From NCBI RefSeq assembly GCF_017356245.1, contig NZ_JAFMZZ010000001.1, positions 3,490,168 through 3,531,348 on the forward strand: DNA of 41,181 nt. The letters run 5' to 3'. The stretch's first letter is position 1. Every line of letters starts with the position of its first letter. The notes beneath the pieces are model-generated. The model was not told the DNA's origin. It searched no databases and saw only the letters and a list, made by a program, of their open reading frames with translations. The stretch is from Bordetella petrii. Lineage in GTDB: Bacteria > Pseudomonadota > Gammaproteobacteria > Burkholderiales > Burkholderiaceae_B. Position numbers and translations under genes: made by a program. Of the stretch, positions 33,319-41,181 are shown in pieces.

Positions 33319-33570
33319 ATGAACATCGCCACAGGTGTCTTGCTGAACGGGTACAGGGTGTATTGCGACGTTATTGTGTCCGCCGAGGGCGGCTTCGCCA
33401 TCCGGGTGGCGACCCGCCGCGAAGAGCCGGAGCCGGCCGAGACTGAACGGGTGTGGCAGGTGCCGCAATCGCGCGCCTACAGCGAACAGGACGACGCCGA
33501 GCGCGAGGCGTACCGCATCCTGCGCCGCATCAAGCGGGTGTCGCAGAGCGGCGAGCCCTTGTTTGTGTAG
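33319..33570 (+). CDS. Small hypothetical protein (83 residues)
   Basis: An 83-residue protein that I do not recognise. It opens with MNIATGVLLNGYRVYCDVIVS, two short predicted strands, continues with an acidic stretch (REEPEPAETERVW) and ends in a charged helix (DDAEREAYRILRRIKRVSQSG). No signal peptide or membrane segment is seen. The codon pattern is like its neighbours. It is divergent from the AhpD-like gene and shares that promoter region with the double Rrf2-type site, so redox control is possible. The start at 33319 has only a weak ribosome site; an in-frame ATG at 33283 lies inside a hairpin. Confidence 0.55.
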   Translation: MNIATGVLLNGYRVYCDVIVSAEGGFAIRVATRREEPEPAETERVWQVPQSRAYSEQDDAEREAYRILRRIKRVSQSGEPLFV

Positions 33571-33614
33571 CCGCCTGTGCGGCAGCCGCTATCGCGGACA
33601 GGCGCCGTGCTTCA

Positions 33615-34583
33615 TCACAGGGCGCCCTGCAGCCAGCGCCGCAGGTTGTCCACGAAAATCCGCCGCACCCGCGCGGCATTGCCGTCCGAGAAGCCGGCGC
33701 TGTGGGGCGACACGATGACGTTGTCCAGGTCCCACAGCGGCGAGGCGGCCGGCAGGGGTTCGTGGTGGAAGACGTCCAGGAACGCGCCGCCCAGCCGGCC
33801 GTCCTGCAGGGCGCGGATCAGCGCGGGCTCGTCGACCACGTGGCCGCGCGCCACATTGATCAGGCAGGCGTGCGGCGGCAGGGCCGCCAGCATGCCGGCG
33901 CCGACCAGGCCGCGCGTGGCGTCCGTCAGCGGGCAAGCCAGCACCAGCCACGAGGCGCCGGGCAACAGCTCGCCCAGGGCGTCATAGCGCACGGTGCGGA
34001 TGTCCGCGCCCGCCGGCTCGCCGCCGTGGCGCGCCACCGCGACTTCCAGGCCCAGCGCCTGCAGCAGCTGCCCGATGCGCTGGCCGATGCCGCCCCAGCC
34101 CACCACCACGGCCCGCTGGCCTTCCAGGTCGCGCGGCATGCGTTCATCCAGCAGCGGTTCCCAGGCGTGCCGCCGCTGGGCCCGCATCAGCTGCGGCAGA
34201 TGCCGCGCCAGCGCCAGCAGCCCGGTAATGGCCATCTGCGCCACCACCGCGTCCGACGCGCCTTGCGACGCGGTTACCCGCGCGCCGCGCTGGCGGATTT
34301 CCTGGTAGACATCGCGGTCCAGGCCGGCCGAGTGCACATGCAGCCACTGCAGGCCGCGGGCGGCCCGCAGCGCGGCATAGAAGCGCTCGGTGTCGGGCAG
34401 GATCTCGAACTTGGTCGAGCGCCCGGTGATATCGCGCGAAATGAACGCCACATCCGCCTGCAGCGCCTGCGGGTCGCCCGGATGGCACAGCAGGACTTCG
34501 CGCCCCAGGGATTCCAGGCAGGGCGCGAGCCTGGGCGCTTCCTGCGCGGAACACAGGATGCGCAGCGGCGGCGCGGCGCTCAT
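33615..34583 (-). CDS. D-2-hydroxyacid dehydrogenase
   Basis: A 322-residue NAD(P)-dependent dehydrogenase of the glyoxylate/hydroxypyruvate reductase type. GWGGIG at 162-167 is the nucleotide-binding loop. The catalytic triad is complete: R246 (NVARGHVVDE), E275 (DVFHHEP) and H294 (VSPHSAG). The start at 34583 overlaps the Bug gene stop by four bases (ATGA), which marks it as the coupled last gene of an operon with a Bug receptor and a class II aldolase. It probably reduces or oxidises a product of the aldolase reaction; that is inferred from position. Confidence 0.88.
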   Translation of the reverse strand: MSAAPPLRILCSAQEAPRLAPCLESLGREVLLCHPGDPQALQADVAFISRDITGRSTKFEILPDTERFYAALRAARGLQWLHVHSAGLDRDVYQEIRQRGARVTASQGASDAVVAQMAITGLLALARHLPQLMRAQRRHAWEPLLDERMPRDLEGQRAVVVGWGGIGQRIGQLLQALGLEVAVARHGGEPAGADIRTVRYDALGELLPGASWLVLACPLTDATRGLVGAGMLAALPPHACLINVARGHVVDEPALIRALQDGRLGGAFLDVFHHEPLPAASPLWDLDNVIVSPHSAGFSDGNAARVRRIFVDNLRRWLQGAL

Positions 34584-35539
34584 TGGGCTTTGACGTTGGC
34601 CTGTTCCACGATCTTTTTCCATTTGTCGTGTTCGATGTGGGTGAATTTGCCGAACGCCTCGGGCGTGCCGCCCACCGGGTTGGCGCCTTCATTGATCAGC
34701 TGCTGGTGCAGGCCCGGCAGCGCGGCGTTGACGCCCTTGTTGATGACGGCGATCACTTCGGGCGGGGTGCCCTTGGGGGCGAAGAACCCGAACCACGAGC
34801 CGGCGTCGAAATCCTTGAAGCCCGATTCCGCCACCGTGGGCAGGTCGGGCAGCGAGGGCGAGCGCGTGTCGGTGCTGACCGCCAGCGCGCGCAGCTTGCC
34901 GGCGCGGATCTGCCCCATCACCGAGGGCGCGGTGGCGAACATGAAGTCCAGCCGGCCGGCGATCAGATCGTTGATGGCGTCGGCCCCTTTGTAGGGCACG
35001 TGCGTGGCATCCTTGGCGCCGATTTCCTGCATCAGCAGGAAACTGGACAGGTGCGAAGACGTGCCCACGCCGGTCGAGCCGTAGTTCAGGCTTTTCTTGG
35101 ACTTGGCGTATTTCAGGAAGTCGGCGAAGTTCTTGATGGGCAGCTCGGGCGGCACGACCAGCACATTGGGCACCGTGGCGATCTGCACCACGGGCACCAG
35201 GTCGGTCAGCGGGTCGTAGCTCAGCTTGTTCAGCGACGGGTTAACCGCGATCGGGCCCACCGAATCGACGATCAGCGTATAACCGTCGGGGTCCGAGCGC
35301 ACCACGTATTCGGTGCCGATGTTGCCGCCCGCGCCGGGCCGGTTTTCAACCACGAACGACTGCGACAGCTGGTGCGCCAGTTGTTCGCTGACGGCGCGGG
35401 TCAGTTTGTCGGTGGTGCCGCCCGCGGTGAACGCCACCACTACCTTGACCGGCCGGTCGGGGTAGGCGGCCTGGGCGGGCAGGGCCGCGGCCAGGCCCAG
35501 GACGCCCGCCGCCACGATGGAAATGCAGCTTGCCTTCAT
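34580..35539 (-). CDS. Bug-family (TctC-type) periplasmic receptor
   Basis: A 319-residue binding protein. The signal peptide is residues 1-24 (cleavage after PAQA). Family features are YPDRPVKVVVAFTAGGTTDKL, FVVENRPGAGGNIGTEYV, SDPDGYTLIVD and THVPYKGADAIND. It sits between a class II aldolase gene (132 bp upstream) and a 2-hydroxyacid dehydrogenase gene (overlapping), pointing to uptake of a hydroxy or sugar acid that these enzymes use. No TctA/TctB membrane genes are adjacent, as with the two other Bug genes in the window. Confidence 0.9.
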   Translation of the reverse strand: MKASCISIVAAGVLGLAAALPAQAAYPDRPVKVVVAFTAGGTTDKLTRAVSEQLAHQLSQSFVVENRPGAGGNIGTEYVVRSDPDGYTLIVDSVGPIAVNPSLNKLSYDPLTDLVPVVQIATVPNVLVVPPELPIKNFADFLKYAKSKKSLNYGSTGVGTSSHLSSFLLMQEIGAKDATHVPYKGADAINDLIAGRLDFMFATAPSVMGQIRAGKLRALAVSTDTRSPSLPDLPTVAESGFKDFDAGSWFGFFAPKGTPPEVIAVINKGVNAALPGLHQQLINEGANPVGGTPEAFGKFTHIEHDKWKKIVEQANVKAQ

Positions 35540-35581
35540 GAGTGTCTCTCCTCTCTTTATCGTTATGCAGGGGAACTGCGA

Positions 35582-35615
35582 CCGGCGGGCACGGCCGCCG
35601 GCCGTTGCCCGCCGG
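35582..35615 (-). promoter_or_regulatory. Long hairpin between aldolase and Bug genes
   Basis: A 15-bp stem with one bulged base: CCGGCGGGCACGGCC (35582-35596) pairs with GGCCG, a bulged T, then TGCCCGCCGG (35600-35615). It lies in the 132-bp gap between the aldolase stop and the Bug start. It could separate expression of the two genes or protect the upstream mRNA end. No T-run follows. Confidence 0.5.
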
Positions 35616-35671
35616 CCGCATGGACTGCTTGCGGCGGCGGCCCGCGCCGGGCGCGGGAGGCGCTTGATGCT

Positions 35672-36460
35672 TTATTCGCGGTAGCTGCTGTCCAGGCGGT
35701 CGAGCTTGCGCAGCAGCGCCGGCCATTCCATGACGCCGTACGGGCGCCGCGTGCCGGGCTGGTAGTTGTTCCAGGTTTCTTCCAGCACCTGCGGCGCCAC
35801 CTGCTGCAGCGGCTGCTGCGTGGCCTGGGCCGCCAGCTGCGTGCGGCAGGCCAGTTCCAGGCGATGCATCCAGTTGAATGCCTCGCCCACCGTGCGGCCC
35901 ACGGTCAGGGCGCCATGGTTGCGCAGGATCAGGGCCTCGCCATTGCCCAGGTCTTCGATCAGCGAGGCCTGCTCTTTGGTGTCCAGCACCACGCCCTGGT
36001 AATCGTGGTAGCCGATCTTCAGGAACCGCATCGCCGTCTGGGTGCTGGGCACCAGCCCGCAGGCCAGCGAAGACACGGCCATCGAGGCCCAGCTGTGGGT
36101 GTGGATGACGCAATCGACGTCGTGGCGGGCGGCATGCACGGCGCTGTGTATGACGTAGCCGGCCTTGTTGATGCCATAGCCCAGTTCGCCGAAATCGGGC
36201 TTGGCCAGGATGTTGCCGGCCAGGTCGACCTTGATCAGGCTGGACGCGGTGATCTCTTCGTACATCATGCCGTAGGCATTGATGAGAAAGGCGTTTTCTT
36301 CGTCGGGCACCCGCATCGAGATGTGGTTGGCCATCATGTCGGCCATGCCGTACAGCTCGACCAGCCGGTAACAGGCGGCGAGGTCGACGCGGGCCTTCCA
36401 TTCGGCTTCTGAACATTGGCCCCGCATCGACGGAATCTGCAATACGCCGCTCTTGGTCAT
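35672..36460 (-). CDS. Class II aldolase/adducin family protein
   Basis: A 262-residue protein of the AraD/FucA fold. The metal ligands are visible as HTH (H120, H122) in CVIHTHSWASM and H182 in RNHGALTVG. Early ANHISMRVPDEENAFLINAYGMMYEEI is the substrate and phosphate-loop region of the family. Members are aldolases, epimerases or decarboxylases of hydroxy-acid or sugar substrates; the subgroup here resembles generic class II aldolase/adducin proteins in degradation operons and cannot be named further. The ATG at 36460 has AGGGAAGG before it; the longer frame does not. First gene of the operon, divergent from an aldo/keto reductase gene. Confidence 0.88.
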   Translation of the reverse strand: MTKSGVLQIPSMRGQCSEAEWKARVDLAACYRLVELYGMADMMANHISMRVPDEENAFLINAYGMMYEEITASSLIKVDLAGNILAKPDFGELGYGINKAGYVIHSAVHAARHDVDCVIHTHSWASMAVSSLACGLVPSTQTAMRFLKIGYHDYQGVVLDTKEQASLIEDLGNGEALILRNHGALTVGRTVGEAFNWMHRLELACRTQLAAQATQQPLQQVAPQVLEETWNNYQPGTRRPYGVMEWPALLRKLDRLDSSYRE

Positions 36461-36715
36461 GACCTTCCCTTGTATGAATGAGTGATATGGGCCCTGCGGG
36501 GGCGCCATCGGGAACCATTCAATTTAAGAGCGATGGCGGCGCGGCGGTAGTCCTCATTCGTAAAGAGGCCTTCACGGTTCGTGAAGTGCCGCGGCGCGCC
36601 GCCATCCGGCCGGTTCCGGGCCGGGTTCGCCGCGGCCGGCGCGCGCTGCGCCGGCGCTGCATTCGCAGTACGCTTGCAGATTCTTCCTTCTTCTACCAGA
36701 TCAGGACTTCATGCC
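36461..36715. promoter_or_regulatory. Divergent promoter region with inverted repeat
   Basis: The 255 bp between the aldolase and aldo/keto reductase starts hold no gene. CTTCACG-GTT-CGTGAAG (36570-36586) is a perfect 7-bp inverted repeat, and its half ATTCGTAAAG recurs at 36556-36565. A regulator site serving both genes is plausible. No obvious -35/-10 pair stands out, and no regulator gene is adjacent. Confidence 0.4.
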
Positions 36716-37732
36716 ATGAAATACCGTCGTCTCGGTGCCAGCAATCTGCGTGTTTCCCCGTTGTGCCTGGGCACCATGATGTTCGGCGAGCAAACCCCGA
36801 ACGACGAGGCCGCCAGCATCGTCGCGTCGGCGCGCGAAGCCGGGTTGAATTTCATCGATACGGCCGACGTCTATAACCAGGGCCGTTCGGAAGAGGTGGT
36901 GGGCAAGCTGCTGGCCGGCCAGCGCCACGATTGGGTGCTGGCCACCAAGATCGGCAACGCCGTGGCCCGCGCGCCCAACCGGTCGCATTATTCGCGCCAG
37001 TGGATCATGCAGGGCGTCGACGCCAGCCTGGCGCGGCTGGACACCGACTACATCGATATTCTCTACCTGCATCGCGACTTCCATGAAGAAAACCTGGAAG
37101 AGGCCATGCGCGCCATGGGCGACCTGATCCGCGCCGGCAAGCTGCGCAGCTTCGGGCTGTCGAACTTCCGCGGCTGGCGCATCGCCGAAGTCATGCGGCT
37201 GTGCCGCGAGCTGGGCGTGCCCCAGCCGGTGGTGTGCCAGCCTTACTACAACATGCTGAACCGCGGCCCCGAGGTCGAAATCCTGCCGGCCTGCGGCCAT
37301 TATGGCCTGGGCGTGGTGCCGTACAGCCCCATCGCGCGCGGTGTGCTTACCGGCAAGTATGCGCCCGGGCAGCCGCCGGCGGCCGACACCCGCGCCGGCC
37401 GTGGCGACAAGCGCATCCTGGACACCGAGTTCCGCGAAGAGTCGCTGCAGATCGCCGCCGAGCTTGCGGCCTACTGCGAAGGGCGCGGCGTGCGGCCCGG
37501 CCATTTCGCCACCGCATGGGTGCTGGCCAACCCGCTGGTCACCGCCGTGATCGCCGGGCCCCGCACGCTGGCGCAGATGCAGGACTACTACGCCGCGCTC
37601 GATCTGCAGATCACGCCGCAGGAAGAAGCCATGGTCAATGCCTGGGTCACGCCGGGCCATGCGTCCACGCCGGGCTACAACGATCCCAGCTACCCGTTCT
37701 ACGGCCGCCCGGTCGAAGTGGCGCAGGCATAG
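36716..37732 (+). CDS. Aldo/keto reductase
   Basis: A 338-residue NADPH-dependent oxidoreductase with a (beta/alpha)8 barrel. The catalytic tetrad is complete: D48 and Y53 (FIDTADVYNQG), K78 (LATKIGN) and H119 (ILYLHRD). The ATG at 36716 starts MKYRRLGASNLRVSPLCLGT, the standard family N-terminus; the open frame continues upstream but those residues are unrelated. The C-terminal VIAGPRTLAQMQDYYAALD is the usual cofactor-binding end. It is divergent from the class II aldolase operon and ahead of hairpin repeats, and may reduce an aldehyde made in that pathway; this is inference. Confidence 0.9.
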   Translation: MKYRRLGASNLRVSPLCLGTMMFGEQTPNDEAASIVASAREAGLNFIDTADVYNQGRSEEVVGKLLAGQRHDWVLATKIGNAVARAPNRSHYSRQWIMQGVDASLARLDTDYIDILYLHRDFHEENLEEAMRAMGDLIRAGKLRSFGLSNFRGWRIAEVMRLCRELGVPQPVVCQPYYNMLNRGPEVEILPACGHYGLGVVPYSPIARGVLTGKYAPGQPPAADTRAGRGDKRILDTEFREESLQIAAELAAYCEGRGVRPGHFATAWVLANPLVTAVIAGPRTLAQMQDYYAALDLQITPQEEAMVNAWVTPGHASTPGYNDPSYPFYGRPVEVAQA

Positions 37733-37740
37733 CCTGGCCA

Positions 37741-37831
37741 GGTGTCAGGCTCCCGCAGGGGTGCCTGACACCGATGTGTGCAGAGCCTGTTCAATCGTAC
37801 GGTATCTGGCACCCTGCGGGAGCCAGATACC
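37741..37831. repeat. Inverted pair of hairpin repeats after the aldo/keto reductase gene
   Basis: Two hairpins in opposite orientation. Copy A: GGTGTCAGGC (37741-37750), a 12-base loop, GCCTGACACC (37763-37772). Copy B: GGTATCTGGC (37801-37810), loop ACCCTGCGGGA, GCCAGATACC (37822-37831). The loop of B is the reverse complement of TCCCGCAGGGT, which is the loop of A but for one extra G. Stem arms differ between copies but pair perfectly within each. It begins 8 bp after the aldo/keto reductase stop. A second such pair lies after lon (40824-40912). REP/BIME-like. Confidence 0.8.
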
Positions 37832-37955
37832 TGGAATCGGCGGTTGCACTTGCCGCGCGCCGCGCGCATCATGGCTGTACAGGCTGGCCCGGCGCTTGCT
37901 GCGCGGGCCGGCGCGGCGGCGCAGCCGGCGGCTTGCCCGCCACCTGTCCGCGTGG

Positions 37956-37983
37956 CTTGAAATACGCCGACTCGCCGCCAGAT
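37956..37983 (+). promoter_or_regulatory. Candidate sigma32 heat-shock promoter of hsp20-lon
   Basis: CTTGAAA (37956-37962) is an exact match to the sigma32 -35 element. A 13-bp spacer leads to CGCCAGAT (37976-37983), matching five of the seven defined positions of CCCCATNT. Transcription would begin about 20 bases before the hsp20 start codon at 38011, with AGAGGG as ribosome site. The genes it would drive are typical heat-shock genes. Confidence 0.6.
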
Positions 37984-38010
37984 ACGAACTATGGCCAAGA
38001 GGGCAAGTTC

Positions 38011-38414
38011 ATGAGATCGCGCGATTTTTCATCCTGGATCTGGGGCGACGCGCTGTCGCTGCTGGAACACGCCGAGCGCCTGCATCGCCAGTTGCTGCGC
38101 GCCGGCCCCGCCGATGCGCCCCACTGGGAGCCGCCGGTGGACGTCATCGAAACCCCGGCCGCCGTCATGGTCTATGTGGCCCTGCCCGGCGTGCCGTCGG
38201 ACAGCCTGGTGGTGGCCTTCGATCCGGGCGGCATCACCGTCTCGGGCGTGCGCCCGATGCCCTGCACGGCCAACGCCCGCATCCACCGCTTCGAAATTCC
38301 CTACGGCCGCTTTCGCCGCCGCATTCCGCTGCCCCTGCATGCGCTCGAGCCCGAGTCGTCCGAATTGGTGGACGGCTGCCTGGTCTTGACCCTGAATAAA
38401 CTGAGGGAGGCTCC

Positions 38415-38418
<4 letters not shown>
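38011..38418 (+). CDS. Hsp20/alpha-crystallin small heat-shock protein
   Basis: A 135-residue small chaperone. The alpha-crystallin domain is about residues 45-130 (PPVDVIETPAAVMVYVALPG ... RFRRRIPLPLHALEP ... ELVDGCLVLTLNKL), with the final strand near the A-x-x-x-nGvL position as DGCLVL. The N-terminal arm is short. The protein ends six residues or so after LTLN, without the IxI/V C-terminal tail that most relatives use to assemble oligomers. The ATG at 38011 follows AGAGGG. Its stop overlaps the lon start by four bases (ATGA), so both are made together, presumably on heat shock. Confidence 0.85.
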
Positions 38419-40766
<2,348 letters not shown>

Positions 40767-40823
40767 TCGGGAATTTTTTGAGTGCCGATGGCGTCGGCGG
40801 CGGGGGCGTGAACGCCTTGGCCA

Positions 40824-40912
40824 GGTGTCAGGCTCCCGCAGGGTGCCTGACACCGTTGTGGGCAGATCGTCTTGCCAATTCGGTGTCTGACACCCTGCGG
40901 GAGTCAGACACC
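40824..40912. repeat. Inverted pair of hairpin repeats after lon
   Basis: Copy C: GGTGTCAGGC (40824-40833), loop TCCCGCAGGGT, GCCTGACACC (40845-40854). Copy D: GGTGTCTGAC (40882-40891), loop ACCCTGCGGGA, GTCAGACACC (40903-40912). C and D are in opposite orientation, as in the pair at 37741-37831, with a similar spacing of about 28 bp. Starts 57 bp after the lon stop. Confidence 0.8.
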
Positions 40913-41129
40913 TGAACACCTGAACACCTAAGCGACCTGAAGCGCCACGCCAGCCACCACCCGAACGCTCATCCGCGCCGCGCAGGGCGGCGCGGATGAG
41001 CGGCCCTGCACTTTCTTCCCAGAGTCCAAAATCGCGGCCCAAGCAGGCAAGAACCGAAAACGCCCCAGCGATGCGGCAGTTCAGATTCGATGCGAGTCGT
41101 GGCGGGGGGCGTGAGCGCCGCGGCGCCTC

Positions 41130-41166
41130 GGAGCCGGGCCGGGCGCGCTGGGCGCCCGACGGCTCC
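41130..41166. promoter_or_regulatory. Long GC hairpin at the right edge
   Basis: Outer 7-bp stem GGAGCCG/CGGCTCC (41130-41136, 41160-41166) and inner 7-bp stem CGGGCGC/GCGCCCG (41140-41146, 41152-41158) with a GCTGG loop and a small asymmetric internal loop. No T-run follows. It may belong to the transcription end of a gene beyond the window. Confidence 0.4.
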
Positions 41167-41181
41167 GTGAAGCCAAGGCGT

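Larger units (their letters stand above)
40767..41181. other. 415-bp region after lon: hairpin repeats, no recognised gene
   Basis: No convincing gene is found on either strand. A minus-strand frame crosses the region but it is the antisense of lon, so it is ignored. The region holds an inverted pair of hairpin repeats (40824-40912), direct repeats of ACACCTGAACACCT just after them, a short GC-rich stretch with CGCCGCGC-like inverted motifs near 40975-41000, and a long hairpin near the right end (41130-41166). Confidence 0.6.

Noticed and set aside
34583..36412. 609-residue plus-strand frame
   Set aside because: It runs antisense through the Bug and class II aldolase genes, both of which have full family motifs.

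Overview
The window is a high-GC, gene-dense stretch of a betaproteobacterial chromosome, most likely Bordetella, Achromobacter or a close relative (Alcaligenaceae). The grounds are very G/C-rich third codon positions, three separate Bug (TctC-type) periplasmic receptors without membrane partners, and a DUF3348-DUF802-OmpA-DUF2894 gene block that I know from Burkholderiales. I see no rRNA, tRNA, insertion sequence, phage or CRISPR. Species assignment is inference. LAYOUT. 0.2-1.8 kb: an exported lyase of the fumarase/argininosuccinate lyase superfamily with an altered active-site segment. 1.9-11 kb: a sugar-acid type catabolic operon with a FadR-type GntR regulator, 5-dehydro-4-deoxyglucarate dehydratase, a complete peptide-type ABC importer (receptor, two permeases, double ATPase), an Ldh2-family dehydrogenase and a D-2-hydroxyacid dehydrogenase-like protein. 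11-15.4 kb: an FAD-dependent oxidase facing a MarR regulator, then a gamma-glutamyltransferase with a Bug receptor. 15.4-16.9 kb: a secreted WXXGXW-repeat protein carrying ten tandem 39-bp repeats, and a 53-residue lipoprotein. 17-21.6 kb: an operon of Bug receptor, altronate/galactarate dehydratase and HpcH/HpaI aldolase, with a divergent LysR regulator. 21.5-27.7 kb: a redox and regulatory group: TetR regulator with a quinone reductase, DUF2182 and DUF899 proteins facing an unusual TPR/winged-helix regulator, a beta-propeller protein and an intact class C beta-lactamase. 27.7-31.9 kb: a four-gene operon for a MotA/MotB-like proton-channel pair with a long coiled-coil tail (DUF802 plus OmpA protein) and two cytoplasmic partners (DUF3348, DUF2894). 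32-33.6 kb: an Rrf2 regulator and an AhpD-like peroxidase sharing inverted-repeat operators, and a small unknown protein. 33.6-36.5 kb: a class II aldolase, Bug receptor and 2-hydroxyacid dehydrogenase operon, facing an aldo/keto reductase. 38-40.8 kb: hsp20-lon behind a sigma32-like promoter. HOW THE PARTS WORK TOGETHER. Two separated operons could treat the same intermediate: the dehydratase at 17.9-19.4 kb may form 5-dehydro-4-deoxyglucarate, which the aldolase beside it could cleave or the dehydratase at 2.7 kb could convert to 2-oxoglutarate semialdehyde. Uptake would run through Bug receptors and the ABC importer; the substrates are not proven by sequence. The most intriguing system is the DUF3348/DUF802/OmpA/DUF2894 operon, whose membrane core resembles MotAB and the ZorAB motor of Zorya defence but lacks the Zorya effectors. 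The most intriguing non-coding signal is a set of four hairpins, in two inverted pairs on either side of hsp20-lon, with an almost invariant loop and compensatory stem changes.
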